The notes: a model not told the origin generated them from the sequence alone. A DNA stretch of 64,000 bases from Streptomyces toxytricini (GCF_014649915.1 NZ_BMTY01000001.1:403172-467171), one strand, 5' to 3'. Positions 34,194 to 45,197 are shown, counted from the first letter of the stretch. Program-made: numbers and translations.

Positions 34194-35477
34194 GTGACGA
34201 CACGCCTACTGCCCCCGCCCGGGACCCCGCGCCGCCTCGCGGCCGCCCAGCTGGCCAACTCCGTCGGAGACGGCGCCTACTACGTGTGCTCGGCCCTGTT
34301 CTTCACCCGCGTGGTCGGTCTGCCGCCCGGCCTGATCGGCCTCGGCCTGACGCTCGCCTGGGCGGTCGGCTCCGTCGCCGGCATCCCGCTGGGGGCGCTC
34401 GCCGACCGGCGGGGGCCGCGCGGCGTCTCCGTGCTGCTGGCCGCGGCCACCGCCGCCGGCGTCGCCTCCTTCCTCTTCGTCCGCTCGTACGGCGCCTTCC
34501 TGGTCGCCGCCGTCTGCTACGCGACCGCGCAGTGCGGGCTGGCGGCCGCCCGGCAGGCGCTGCTCGCCGGGCTCGTCCCCGCCGGGGAGCGGACCCGGGT
34601 GATGGCGCACCTCCAGTCGGTCCTCAACGCCGGGCTCGCGGTCGGGGCCGCACTCGGCGGGATCGCCCTGGCCGCCGGCACGGAGCAGGCCCACCTGGCG
34701 GTGTTCGCCCTGGACGCGCTGGGCTTCCTCGTGTGCGCCGCGGTGCTGCTGCGGCTGCCCGCGCCGGCGGCGGGGCCGCGCCGCAGGGCGGGGGAGCCGC
34801 GGCCGGCGGTGCTGCGGGACCGGCCGTACGCGCTGGCCGCCCTGCTGAACGCGGTCCTGCTGCTGCGGATGCCGCTGCTGAGCCTCGCGGTCCCGCTGTG
34901 GACCGTCGAGCGGACCAGCGCCCCCGGCTGGCTGGTGTCGGCGCTGTTCGTGCTCAACACCGGCGCCGTCATGCTGTTCCAGGTGCGCCGGGCCGAACCG
35001 GTGACCGACCTGGCCGCCGCGGCCAGGGCCGTGCGGCTGTCCGGCCTGGGCACGGCCGCCTCCTGCGCCGTGTTCGCCCTGTCGGGGTGGGCCGGGCCGG
35101 CGTGGGCGGCCGCGGCGCTGCTCGTGGCGGGCGCCGCGCTCCAGGCCGACGCGGAGATGCGGCAGTCCGCCGGGTCCTGGCAGATCGGCTTCTCCCTCGC
35201 GCCCGCCGACCGGATCGGCCAGTACCAGGGGTTCTTCGGGACCGGGGTGCCCCTGGCCCGGTCCGCGGGCCCCGTGGTCGTGACCTCCCTGGTCCTGCTG
35301 TGGGGCGTTCCCGGCTGGTTCCTGCTGGGCGGGCTGCTCCTGGCGGCCTCGTACGCGATGGGCCCGGCGGTCCGGTGGGCGGAGCGCAACCGCCCGGGCG
35401 CGGGGCGGGCGGCGGGCGGTGCGAGTGCGCCGGTGGCCGCAGCGACGGGCCCCGCCGCCGCGCCGGTCGCGCCCTGA
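34194..35477 (+). CDS. MFS transporter
   Basis: Protein of 427 residues with about twelve membrane helices; GALADRRGPRGVSV between helices 2 and 3 is the major-facilitator signature A. GTG 34194 gives an N-terminus (RRLAAAQLANSVGDGAYY) typical of MFS proteins; no proper ribosome site is seen, so it may be leaderless. An exporter is likely by family. The gene directly downstream encodes a FhuF-like protein (14 bp apart), so a siderophore or metal link is possible but not shown. Confidence 0.8.
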   Translation: MTTRLLPPPGTPRRLAAAQLANSVGDGAYYVCSALFFTRVVGLPPGLIGLGLTLAWAVGSVAGIPLGALADRRGPRGVSVLLAAATAAGVASFLFVRSYGAFLVAAVCYATAQCGLAAARQALLAGLVPAGERTRVMAHLQSVLNAGLAVGAALGGIALAAGTEQAHLAVFALDALGFLVCAAVLLRLPAPAAGPRRRAGEPRPAVLRDRPYALAALLNAVLLLRMPLLSLAVPLWTVERTSAPGWLVSALFVLNTGAVMLFQVRRAEPVTDLAAAARAVRLSGLGTAASCAVFALSGWAGPAWAAAALLVAGAALQADAEMRQSAGSWQIGFSLAPADRIGQYQGFFGTGVPLARSAGPVVVTSLVLLWGVPGWFLLGGLLLAASYAMGPAVRWAERNRPGAGRAAGGASAPVAAATGPAAAPVAP

Positions 35478-35490
35478 GATCATCTCCGGC

Positions 35491-36177
35491 ATGGAGATGG
35501 ACGACGTACTGGGCCGGCTGGCGGCCGTGGGGCCGTTCTTCACGGTGTCCGGCGGGGCGCGGCCGCCGGCGGAGGGGTTCCGGCCACTGGCCGAGCTGTA
35601 CGGGGAGCGGCTCGGCCCGTACGTGGCCGAGGTCGGCCGGCGCATCGGCAGCGGGCCCGGCCGCGTGGCCGCCTCGACCGCCCAGTTCGGGATCGCGTCG
35701 CGGCTGTGGTCCCTGGGCCTGGGGTGCGCCGCGCTGGGAGGCCCGGTGCCGGACCTGGGGCCGGACCGGCTGTGGTGGCGGATGCCGCCCGGGGGCGGAT
35801 CGCTGGAGCTGTGGCTGCCCGCGCCCGGCGAGGGGGCCCGGCCGGCCGCGGACCTCGGGGCGGCCGTCCTCGCGCACCTGGAAGTACTGGACACGGCGCT
35901 GCGGGAGCGGTACGGAGTCTCGCCGCAGGTGCTGCGCGGGAACACGGCGTCCGGGCTCGTCGGGGCGCTGCGGGTGCTGCTCGGCCGGCTGCCGGACGGC
36001 GGTCCGGCCACGGCACTGGCGGCAGGGCTCCTGGCGGACGGCGGCGCGCTCGGCGGCACGGGCGCCTTCGTGCACGAGGAGGGCCTCGGGGTGGCCTTCG
36101 TGCGGCGCAGCTGCTGCCTGTACTACCGGACGCCGGGCGGCGGGCTGTGCGGGGACTGCGTCCTGCGGACCCGGTAG
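35491..36177 (+). CDS. (2Fe-2S)-binding FhuF-like protein
   Basis: Protein of 228 residues. The C-terminus CCLYYRTPGGGLCGDCVL has the CC-x10-C-x2-C arrangement that binds the unusual [2Fe-2S] cluster of FhuF-type ferric-siderophore reductases. The central part (AASTAQFGIASRLWSLGLG, WRMPPGG) also fits the FhuF/IucA-related region. FhuF releases iron from hydroxamate siderophores by reduction in the cytosol. It is probably cotranscribed with the MFS gene. Confidence 0.82.
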   Translation: MEMDDVLGRLAAVGPFFTVSGGARPPAEGFRPLAELYGERLGPYVAEVGRRIGSGPGRVAASTAQFGIASRLWSLGLGCAALGGPVPDLGPDRLWWRMPPGGGSLELWLPAPGEGARPAADLGAAVLAHLEVLDTALRERYGVSPQVLRGNTASGLVGALRVLLGRLPDGGPATALAAGLLADGGALGGTGAFVHEEGLGVAFVRRSCCLYYRTPGGGLCGDCVLRTR

Positions 36178-36199
36178 GCGCGGCCGGCCGCGGAAACGG

Positions 36200-36245
36200 G
36201 TGCGGGCCACCGGGGGGCGGTCGCCCGCTCCCCGGTGGCCCGCAC
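36200..36245. terminator. bidirectional terminator, 16-bp stem
   Basis: GTGCGGGCCACCGGGG pairs with CCCCGGTGGCCCGCAC (36230-36245); the loop can itself pair GGCG/CGCC. It lies between the convergent FhuF-like and subtilase genes. Confidence 0.9.
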
Positions 36246-36271
36246 CGGCGTTGCCGTACGGTCCGGAAGGC

Positions 36272-38068
<1,797 letters not shown>

Positions 38069-38228
38069 TGCGTCCTCCGAGGACCCGGTGGTGCGGATCG
38101 CAGTTACCGGGCCGTACGAAACGAGTGGTGGACGCAAGATGTCAGACGCGTGCCCCCGGGCGGAAGTAAGTTTCAGCACAGCCGACTTGTTCGACTGGTG
38201 GCCGAAAACGATCGGTGAGGAACCGGTC

Positions 38229-38277
38229 GAGCCGGCCGGGCTGGGCACCGTGGGGGCGAGCCCTGCCCGGCCGGCTC
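38229..38277 (-). terminator. hairpin terminator of dctA
   Basis: GAGCCGGCCGGGC (38229-38241) pairs with GCCCGGCCGGCTC (38265-38277), a perfect 13-bp stem with a 23-nt loop, just past the carrier's stop. Confidence 0.7.
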
Positions 38278-38293
38278 GCGGCCGGCGCACCGC

Positions 38294-39649
38294 TTATGCC
38301 GGTACGCCCGTCTTGTCGCCGGCCGAGGGGGCGGGCACGGCGGGGGCCTCCGTGCCGTGGCCGTCGTCGGTCAGCGTGGTCTCGTCGAAGGCGAGGTGCC
38401 CGGCGAGTACTTCGCGGGCCCGCTCGCGGTCGAACTCCTTGGTCCAGGTGCCGATCAGCACGGTCGCCACCGCGTTGCCCGCGAAGTTGGTCAGGGCCCG
38501 CGCCTCGCTCATGAAGCGGTCGATCCCCACGATCAGGCCCACGCCGTCGACCAGTTCCGGCCGGTGCGACTGCAGTCCGCCCGCCAGCGTCGCCAGCCCG
38601 GCTCCGGTCACGCCGGCCGCGCCCTTGGAGGCCACGATCATGAACAGCAGCAGCGACACCTGCTCGCCGAGGGCGAGCGGCTCGCCCATCGCCTCGGCGA
38701 CGAACAGCGAAGCCATCGTCAGGTAGATCGCGGTCCCGTCCAGGTTGAAGGAGTAGCCCGTGGGCACGGTGATGCCGACGACCGGCTTCGACACGCCCAG
38801 GTGCTCCATCTTCGCGATCAGCCGGGGCAGCGCCGACTCCGAGGAGGAAGTCGACAGGATGAGCAGGAACTCCCGGCCGAGGTACCCCAGCAGCCGGAAG
38901 ACGCTGATGCCGGTGCACAGCCGCAGCAGTCCGCCGAGCACGAGGAAGACGAACAGCAGGCAGGTCGTGTAGAAGCCGATCATGATGACGGCCAGCGACT
39001 TCAGCGCGTCGATGCCGGTCGCCCCGACCACGGCGGCGATTGCGCCGAACGCGCCGACCGGCGCCACCCACATGATCATCGCCAGGATCCGGAACACCAG
39101 CTTCTGGACATGGCCGATGCCGCGCAGCACCGGCTCGCCCGCCGCGCCCATGGCCTGGAGCGCGAACCCGCACAGCAGGGCCACCAGCAGCGTCTGGAGC
39201 ACCTCGCCGCCGGTGAAGGCGGACACCAGGGTCGTCGGGATGATGCCGAGCAGGAACTCCTGGGTGCTCTCGGCTCCGCCCGCCTTCGCCTGCGCCTCGC
39301 CGGCGTGCCGGACGGCCTCCGTCAGGTGCAGGCCGCTGCCGGGCTCCAGCAGGTTGCCGACGACGAGCCCGATCGCCAGCGCGACCGTCGACATCACCAT
39401 GAAGTAGCCGAGGGCGAGGCCGCCCACGGCCCCCACCTTCGCCGCCTTGCGCACCGACCCGATGCCCAGCACGATCGTGCAGAAGATCACCGGTGAGATC
39501 ATCATCTTGATGAGGTTCACGAAGCCGGTGCCCAGCGGTTTCAGCTCGACGGCGGCGCCCGGAGCGGCGAAGCCGACGGCGATGCCGAGGAGCACCGCCG
39601 CTATCACGGCGATGTACAGGTAGTGGGTCTTGTCGCGTCTGGCGGCCAC
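38294..39649 (-). CDS. dctA: C4-dicarboxylate/proton-sodium symporter (DctA type)
   Basis: Protein of 451 residues, DAACS family with eight helices plus two hairpins. LILSTSSSESALP (serine-rich HP1), VPTGYSFNLDGTAIYLTMASLF (split here: NLDGT substrate motif) and FMIVASKGAAGVTGAG (HP2) are intact. DctA imports succinate, fumarate and malate. GTG at 39649 has GGGAGGCGAA upstream. It is divergent from a DcuS/CitA-type histidine kinase and regulator, which very likely control it. Confidence 0.87.
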   Translation of the reverse strand: MAARRDKTHYLYIAVIAAVLLGIAVGFAAPGAAVELKPLGTGFVNLIKMMISPVIFCTIVLGIGSVRKAAKVGAVGGLALGYFMVMSTVALAIGLVVGNLLEPGSGLHLTEAVRHAGEAQAKAGGAESTQEFLLGIIPTTLVSAFTGGEVLQTLLVALLCGFALQAMGAAGEPVLRGIGHVQKLVFRILAMIMWVAPVGAFGAIAAVVGATGIDALKSLAVIMIGFYTTCLLFVFLVLGGLLRLCTGISVFRLLGYLGREFLLILSTSSSESALPRLIAKMEHLGVSKPVVGITVPTGYSFNLDGTAIYLTMASLFVAEAMGEPLALGEQVSLLLFMIVASKGAAGVTGAGLATLAGGLQSHRPELVDGVGLIVGIDRFMSEARALTNFAGNAVATVLIGTWTKEFDRERAREVLAGHLAFDETTLTDDGHGTEAPAVPAPSAGDKTGVPA

Positions 39650-39699
39650 GTTCGCCTCCCGGTGGTGAAAATCGTCCCGCCAGACCATCGCCCACCCCT

Positions 39700-39713
39700 G
39701 TGACCCCGGTCAC
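39700..39713. promoter_or_regulatory. 14-bp perfect palindrome between dctA and sensor kinase
   Basis: GTGACC-CC-GGTCAC lies midway in the 107-bp divergent region and is followed by a direct repeat GTTCA-N5-GTTCA (39719-39733). Either could be the response-regulator site for dctA control. Confidence 0.5.
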
Positions 39714-39756
39714 CCTTGCGTTCATTGAGTTCACGGGCCGGTGCACACTGAGCGCC

Positions 39757-41433
39757 ATGTTCCGGTTCCCCCGCCCGCCGCGCAGCCTCGCCGGCCAGCT
39801 CTTCGCCATGCAGGTGCTGCTGGTCGCCGTCGTCGTCGCGGGCTGTGCGGTCTTCGCCTACGCCACGGCCCACGGCCAGGCGGAGGACGCCGCGCGGCGC
39901 CAGGCCGGGGCCGTCGCCCGCGCCGTCGCCGACTCGCCGTCCGTGCTGGAGGCGGTGCGCCGGGCCGGCCGCGGCACCGACCCCTCGGCCGCGCTCCAGC
40001 CGTACGCGGAGCGGGTGCGCGCCGACTCCGGCGTCGACTTCGTGACGATCATGGCTCCCGACGGGCGCCGCTGGACCCACCGCAACCCGCAGCGCATCGG
40101 CGAGCCGTTCATGGGCAACACCGAGCCCGCCCTGCGCGGCGAGACCTTCAGCGAGACGTACACCGGCACGCTGGGCCCCTCGATCCGCGTGGTCACCCCG
40201 CTCGCGGACGAGGGCCGGATCGTCGGCCTGGTCGCCGCGGGGATCACGGTCCGCGCCGTCAGCGACCGGCTCGCCGCCCAGCTCTCCGCCCTGGCGTGGG
40301 TCGCCGCCGGCGCGCTCGGCCTCGGCGCGGTCGGCACGTACGTCGTCAACGCCCGGCTGCGCCGGCACACGCACGGCATGAACGCCGCCGAGCTCAGCCG
40401 CGTCTACGACTACCACCAGGCGGCGCTGCACGCCGTCCGGGAAGGGCTGCTGATGCTCGACGGGCGGCGCCGGATCACGCTGATCAACGACGCCGCCCGG
40501 GACCTGCTCGGCCTGTCCGGGGACGTCCGCGGCACCGCTGTCGCCGACCTGGGACTGCCCCCGCCGCTGACGGGCGCCCTGCTCGCGGACCGGCCGCGCG
40601 TGGACGAGGTCCACCTGACCGCGGAGCGGGTGCTGGTCGTCAACAGCTCGCCCGTCGCCGGCGGCGGGCGCCGCGGCACCGTGGTGACCCTGCGCGACCA
40701 CACCGAACTGCAGTCACTGACGGGCGAGTTGGATCGGGAGCGCGGGTTCACCCAGGCCCTGCGCGGCCAGGCGCACGAGGCGGCCAACCGCCTTCACACG
40801 GTCGTCTCCCTGATCGAGCTGGGCCGCGCGGACGAGGCGGTGGAGTTCGCCACCGCCGAGCTGGAGCTGGCGCAGGCCCTCACCGACGAGGTCGTCACCG
40901 CGGTCGGCGAACCGGTCCTGGTGGCGCTGCTGCTCGGCAAGGCGGCGCAGGCGCACGAGCGCGGGGTGGAGCTGGTGGTCACCCCCGACAGCCGCGCCTT
41001 CGGCGCCCGTACGCAGGACGGCGGCGGCTGCGGCGGGGCGGCAGCCGGGGCCCCCGACGGCGGTGTGCGCCCGGCGGGCGGGCCGCCCGCCGTCCCGGCC
41101 CGCGACCTCGTCACCGTCCTCGGCAACCTCGTCGACAACGCCGTCGACGCCCTCACCGGCATACCCGGCGCCCGCGTCGAGGTCACCGTGCGCCCCGACG
41201 GCGACTCGCTCCTGCTCAGCGTCGCCGACAACGGTCCCGGGCTCCCGGAGGGCGCCGCCGCCGACGTGTTCCGGCACGGCTGGTCGGGCAAGGGGGAGGG
41301 GCGGGGCCTCGGCCTCGCCCTGGTCCGGCAGGTCGCCCACCGGCACGGCGGAACCGCCGAGGCCGCCGGGTCCCCGGGCGGCGGAGCCCGGTTCACCGTA
41401 CGACTGCCCATGCGGAAGGAGCAGCCGGCATGA
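39757..41433 (+). CDS. sensor histidine kinase, DcuS/CitA type
   Basis: Protein of 558 residues. One helix at about 13-33, an extracytoplasmic single-Cache domain (about 40-175, TIMAPDGRRWTHRNPQRIG resembles the C4-dicarboxylate/citrate sensor fold), a second helix at about 178-200, a PAS domain (about 220-310) and a kinase core: H-box QAHEAANRLHTVVSL (Spo0B-like), N box DLVTVLGNLVDNAVDAL, G boxes DNGPGLP and GRGLGLALV. It should sense C4-dicarboxylates or citrate and phosphorylate the coupled regulator. Its stop overlaps the regulator ATG. Confidence 0.88.
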   Translation: MFRFPRPPRSLAGQLFAMQVLLVAVVVAGCAVFAYATAHGQAEDAARRQAGAVARAVADSPSVLEAVRRAGRGTDPSAALQPYAERVRADSGVDFVTIMAPDGRRWTHRNPQRIGEPFMGNTEPALRGETFSETYTGTLGPSIRVVTPLADEGRIVGLVAAGITVRAVSDRLAAQLSALAWVAAGALGLGAVGTYVVNARLRRHTHGMNAAELSRVYDYHQAALHAVREGLLMLDGRRRITLINDAARDLLGLSGDVRGTAVADLGLPPPLTGALLADRPRVDEVHLTAERVLVVNSSPVAGGGRRGTVVTLRDHTELQSLTGELDRERGFTQALRGQAHEAANRLHTVVSLIELGRADEAVEFATAELELAQALTDEVVTAVGEPVLVALLLGKAAQAHERGVELVVTPDSRAFGARTQDGGGCGGAAAGAPDGGVRPAGGPPAVPARDLVTVLGNLVDNAVDALTGIPGARVEVTVRPDGDSLLLSVADNGPGLPEGAAADVFRHGWSGKGEGRGLGLALVRQVAHRHGGTAEAAGSPGGGARFTVRLPMRKEQPA

Positions 41434-42188
41434 CCGCGAGCGGACCGGCCCAGGGCCCCCGCGCCGGGGCGCCGGCGGAGGCGGGGCGCCCGGCCGAGGT
41501 GCGCGTCCTGGTGGTCGAGGACGACCCCGTCGCCGCCGACGCGCACGCGCTGTACGTCGGCAGGGTGCCCGGTTTCACCGCCGTCGGCACCGCCCACTCC
41601 CTGGCGGAGGCCACCCGGGTCCTGGAGCGGACCCGCGTCGACCTGCTGCTGCTCGACCTGGGCCTGCCCGACGGCCACGGACTGCGCTTCGCGCGCGGAC
41701 TCCGCGCCGCCGGGCATCCGGTCGACGTCATCGCGGTGACCTCGGCGCGGGACCTGGCCGTGGTCCGCGAGAGCGTCTCGCTGGGCGTCGTCCAGTACGT
41801 GCTGAAGCCCTTCGCCTTCCCGACGCTGCGCGAACGGCTCCTGCGCTACGCGGAGTTCCGCTCGACGGCGGGGGAGGCGGCCGGCCAGGACGACGTGGAC
41901 CGGGCGCTCGCCGCGCTGCGCACCCCGCTCCCCGCCGAGCTGCCCAAGGGGCTCAGCGCGCCGACCCTGGACCGGGTCGCCGCGCTGCTGCGGGCGACCC
42001 CGGAGGGGCTGACCGCGGCCGGGGCGGCGGGGGCGGCGGGGATCTCGCGGATCACTGCCCGCCGCTACCTGGAGCACCTGGTGGACACCGGCCGCGCCGA
42101 CCGCACCCCCCGGTACGGCCAGGTGGGCCGCCCCGAACTGCACTACCGCTGGCTCGCCGCGGCGGCCGGCTCGGTGTCGAAGGCGTAG
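41430..42188 (+). CDS. response regulator, CitB/DcuR type
   Basis: Protein of 252 residues. The receiver domain (about 25-145) has the acidic pair in VVEDDP, the phospho-Asp in LLLLDLGLPDG, Thr/Ser in AVTSA and Lys in VLKPF. The C-terminal part (GLTAAGAAGAAGISRITARRYLEHLV) is a helix-turn-helix of the CitB/DcuR kind. Coupled to the sensor kinase by an ATGA overlap. Its last 46 bp overlap the end of the opposite-strand tyrosinase gene. Confidence 0.88.
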   Translation: MTASGPAQGPRAGAPAEAGRPAEVRVLVVEDDPVAADAHALYVGRVPGFTAVGTAHSLAEATRVLERTRVDLLLLDLGLPDGHGLRFARGLRAAGHPVDVIAVTSARDLAVVRESVSLGVVQYVLKPFAFPTLRERLLRYAEFRSTAGEAAGQDDVDRALAALRTPLPAELPKGLSAPTLDRVAALLRATPEGLTAAGAAGAAGISRITARRYLEHLVDTGRADRTPRYGQVGRPELHYRWLAAAAGSVSKA

Positions 42189-42991
42189 AACTTCCGGTGG
42201 TCCAGCATGTCGGCCGGGGTGACGTCGTTCCAGGGCCGCATGGTGCCGTTCAGATCGACCACGTTGGCCGTGCCGGCGGCGGGCAGGTACGTCGACTGCG
42301 GGTGGCGCGCCTGCCATTCGGCCCACAGCTTGTCGACGAACGCGTGGTGCATCCAGAACACGGGGTCGTTGGGGGAGACGCCGGTGGCCATCTGCCCGCC
42401 GACCCAGACGTGCACCCGGTTGTGCAGGTTGGCGCCGCGCCAGCCCTCCAGGTGGTTGCGGAAGCCGTTCGAGGCGCTGTTCCACGGGGCCATGTCGTAT
42501 ACCGGCATGGCCAGGACCGCGTCCACCTCGGCCTTGGTCGGCAGCTCGGCGACGCTCGCGCCGAGGGAGCGCCGCAGGTAGGCGCGGCCGTCGACGCGCA
42601 CGTTGACCGGGAACTTCCCGGCGGAGTACGCGAACGGGCCGTCCATGACCTGGCCGTCGCGGGCGCGGCCGGTGCCGCCCAGGAAGTCGGCGGCCCAGAG
42701 GGAGGAGCGGGAGGTCCGGTCGGCGGTCCAGTCCCAGTAGGGGAGCGCCACCGAGGCGTCGACCTTCTGCAGCTCGGCTTCGAACTCCAGCAGGAACCGG
42801 CGGTGCCAGGGCAGGAAGGAGGGGGAGCGGTGGCCGACGCGGTCGCCCGAGTCGGTGTCGCTCATGATGAAGCCGTTGTGCGTGGTGACGAACCGGTCGT
42901 AGACGCCGGTGCGCTTCAGCTCCAGCACCGCGTTGGTGAACGCGCGCTTCTCCTCGGAGGTCAGCGAGGCCTGGTTCTTGCGGACGGTCAT
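42143..42991 (-). CDS. melC2: tyrosinase, operon 2 (canonical MelC2)
   Basis: Protein of 282 residues, nearly textbook Streptomyces tyrosinase. TVRKNQASLTSEEKRAFTNA starts it; CuA ligands are H38, H54 and H63 (THNG, GHRSPSFLPWH), CuB ligands lie in HNRVHVW and FWMHHAFVD. It is 282 residues as against about 273 usual, with a short Ala-rich tail. Coupled to melC1 by a 4-bp overlap. It probably makes the diffusible melanin; two tyrosinase operons occur in this window 13 kb apart on opposite strands. Confidence 0.93.
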   Translation of the reverse strand: MTVRKNQASLTSEEKRAFTNAVLELKRTGVYDRFVTTHNGFIMSDTDSGDRVGHRSPSFLPWHRRFLLEFEAELQKVDASVALPYWDWTADRTSRSSLWAADFLGGTGRARDGQVMDGPFAYSAGKFPVNVRVDGRAYLRRSLGASVAELPTKAEVDAVLAMPVYDMAPWNSASNGFRNHLEGWRGANLHNRVHVWVGGQMATGVSPNDPVFWMHHAFVDKLWAEWQARHPQSTYLPAAGTANVVDLNGTMRPWNDVTPADMLDHRKFYAFDTEPAAAASQR

Positions 42992-43389
42992 GCCGTGCCT
43001 CCCATGGGCGAGAAGGGGGCGAGGGTGGCGCCCTGGAGTTCGCGCACGGCGGCGCGGGCGAGCGACAGCGGGTCGGCGAAGGTCTCGTAGTGGTTGACCA
43101 CGCTGATCCAGGTGCCGTCGGCGTTGCGCATGACGTGCAGCTCGCGGCCGTCTATGCGGACGGTGGGCAGGCCGGAGTGGCCGCCCCCGTGGTGCCCGCC
43201 GTGGTGGCCGCCGGAGGCGGGGGTGATGCGGATGCGACGGCCCTGGTACACCTCGTCGACCGTGCCCGAAGGGGTGGTGGCGGCGCGGGAGTCGGTGGCG
43301 GCCGCGTGCGCGGTGGCGCCGGCTATGCCGAGGGCGGCGAGGGCGCCGGCGGCGGTGCCCATGGCCTGCCGGCGAGTGATCTTGTTCAT
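42988..43389 (-). CDS. melC1: tyrosinase cofactor / copper chaperone MelC1, operon 2
   Basis: Protein of 133 residues with a twin-Arg signal (KITRRQAMGTAAGAL) and a MelC1 domain (DEVYQGRRIRITP, VRIDGRELHVMRNADGTWISVVNHYETFADPL). A His-rich loop GGHHGGHHGGGH (about residues 60-71) is a probable copper-binding site; the operon 1 copy lacks it. ATG 43389 is used; no strong ribosome site is visible in front of it. Its upstream region is shared with the divergent decarboxylase gene. Confidence 0.9.
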   Translation of the reverse strand: MNKITRRQAMGTAAGALAALGIAGATAHAAATDSRAATTPSGTVDEVYQGRRIRITPASGGHHGGHHGGGHSGLPTVRIDGRELHVMRNADGTWISVVNHYETFADPLSLARAAVRELQGATLAPFSPMGGTA

Positions 43390-43637
43390 GGGCCGAAGAG
43401 GTACCAGTGTCCGAACGACCACTCGCTGTTATCAGGACATGAGCGGATAAGTTGCCTATAGAACCATTTGGCCGATCTTCCCGTCCGGGTCGGGGCGGAT
43501 CCGTTCCGGTGCGAAAAATTCTATGGAAATCATCTTACTGGACAGTAATTTCTTCGGTTGCGCCCCGTGTCCTATGGAGGGGCTCACACCGTCGAGACGA
43601 CCGGAACTCGAAGCCGGATAAATGATGGTCTGTCACC

Positions 43638-43649
43638 TATAGTCCGAAC
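43638..43649 (+). promoter_or_regulatory. -10 element implying leaderless decarboxylase mRNA
   Basis: TATAGT (43638-43643) ends 6 nt before the ATG at 43650 and no Shine-Dalgarno precedes that ATG. Transcription starting at about the A of ATG would give a leaderless mRNA. The -35 is not convincing. CTATAG also occurs near 43455 toward melC1, and the 260-bp gap (43390-43649) is markedly AT-richer than its surroundings. Confidence 0.4.
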
Positions 43650-45044
43650 ATGGCTCTCCACAAGACGAAGGACGTCACCGGCGGCGACACCGGGACGGAC
43701 GTCTTCACCACCGCCCTGAGCGGCCGCGTCCTCCCCAAGTACCGGATGCCGGAGGAGCATTCACCGTCGGAGGCGGTCTACGCCCTGCTCCGCAACGAGC
43801 TCCTCCTCGACGGCAACGCCGCCCAGAACCTGGCCACCTTCTGCACCACCTGGTCCGACGACGGCGTCCACCGCCTCATGAACGAGTGCCTCGACAAGAA
43901 CATGGTCGACAAGGACGAGTACCCGCAGACCGCGGAGATCGAGGCCCGCTGCGTCAACATCCTGGCCCACCTGTGGCACGCCCCGGCCGAGGACGGCCCC
44001 GCCACCGGCTGCTCCACCACCGGCTCCAGCGAGGCCGCCATGCTCGGCGGCCTCGCCCTCAAATGGCGCTGGCGGGCCCGCCGCCGCGCCCAGGGCCTGC
44101 CGGCCGACCGGCCCAACCTGGTGTGCGGGCCCGTCCAGGTCTGCTGGGAGAAGTTCGCCCGCTACTTCGACGTCGAACTGCGCCAGATCCCCCTGGAGGA
44201 GGACGCCACCGGCCTGCGGCCCCACCAGCTCGCGGAGTACGTCGACGAGAACACCATCGGCGTCGTCGCCATCCTCGGCGTCACCTACACCTGCGACTAC
44301 GAGCCCGTCGCCGACATCGCGGCCGCCCTCGACGCGATCCAGCAGGAGCACGGCTGGGACGTCCCGATCCACGTCGACGGCGCCAGCGGCGGGCTCGTCG
44401 CCCCCTTCCTCCACCCCGACGTGGTGTGGGACTTCGCCCTCCCCCGCGTCGCCTCCATCAACACCTCCGGGCACAAGTACGGGCTCGCACCCCTCGGCGT
44501 CGGCTGGGTCGTCTGGCGCACCGCGGACCTCCTGCCCCCCGAGCTCGTCTTCGACGTGGACTACCTGGGCGGCGACATGCCGACCTTCGCCCTGAACTTC
44601 TCCCGGCCCGGCGGCGAGGCCATCGCCCAGTACTACCTCTTCCTCCGGCTCGGCCGCAGCGGCTACCGGAGCGTCCACCAGTCCTGCGCGGACACCGCCC
44701 GGTTCCTCGCCGGCGAGATCGCCGCGATGGGCCCCTTCACCCTGCTGTACGACGGCCAGGGCGCCCTCCCTGCCGTCTCCTACCGGCTCACCGACCCCGC
44801 GGCCGCCGGCTTCACCCTCTACGACCTCTCCGACCGGCTGCGGATGCGCGGCTGGCAGGTCCCCGCGTACCCGCTGCCCGCCCGCCGCGACGACACCGTC
44901 ATCCAGCGCGTCCTGATCCGCCACGGCGTGACCCTGGACCAGATCGCCCTCCTGGCGGAGGACATGCGCCGCGCCCTGGACCACCTCCGCGCGGCGCCCC
45001 CGACCCAGCCCCCGACGGCTCCCCGCTCCGGCTTCCACCACTGA
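43650..45044 (+). CDS. gadB: glutamate decarboxylase (PLP-dependent)
   Basis: Protein of 464 residues, the usual size for GAD. GCSTTGSSEAAMLGGLALKWRW binds the PLP phosphate and substrate (first 20 residues conserved), IHVDGASGG has the PLP-ring Asp, and NTSGHKYGL has the Schiff-base Lys. It converts glutamate to GABA, consuming a proton. No GABA antiporter gene is adjacent, so acid resistance by the Gad antiport route is not indicated here; supply of GABA or succinate is possible. Confidence 0.93.
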   Translation: MALHKTKDVTGGDTGTDVFTTALSGRVLPKYRMPEEHSPSEAVYALLRNELLLDGNAAQNLATFCTTWSDDGVHRLMNECLDKNMVDKDEYPQTAEIEARCVNILAHLWHAPAEDGPATGCSTTGSSEAAMLGGLALKWRWRARRRAQGLPADRPNLVCGPVQVCWEKFARYFDVELRQIPLEEDATGLRPHQLAEYVDENTIGVVAILGVTYTCDYEPVADIAAALDAIQQEHGWDVPIHVDGASGGLVAPFLHPDVVWDFALPRVASINTSGHKYGLAPLGVGWVVWRTADLLPPELVFDVDYLGGDMPTFALNFSRPGGEAIAQYYLFLRLGRSGYRSVHQSCADTARFLAGEIAAMGPFTLLYDGQGALPAVSYRLTDPAAAGFTLYDLSDRLRMRGWQVPAYPLPARRDDTVIQRVLIRHGVTLDQIALLAEDMRRALDHLRAAPPTQPPTAPRSGFHH

Positions 45045-45051
45045 CGGCCCC

Positions 45052-45101
45052 GGCGCGGGGGAACCGCCCGCGGAGCGGCCGAACCACAGCCGCCCCGCGC
45101 C
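45052..45101. terminator. possible terminator between convergent genes
   Basis: GGCGCGGGG (45052-45060) pairs with CCCCGCGCC (45093-45101); the 32-nt loop has further weak pairing. It lies between decarboxylase and sigma-CAP genes. Confidence 0.45.
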
Positions 45102-45197
45102 AGTCCTTGCGGGCCTGGGCATGCCGCTGACGTTCGTCCCGGTCGGCGTCCTGTGGCCCGCCGACGCGGGCCCGCGGCGCGTAGCCCCGGCGCCACG

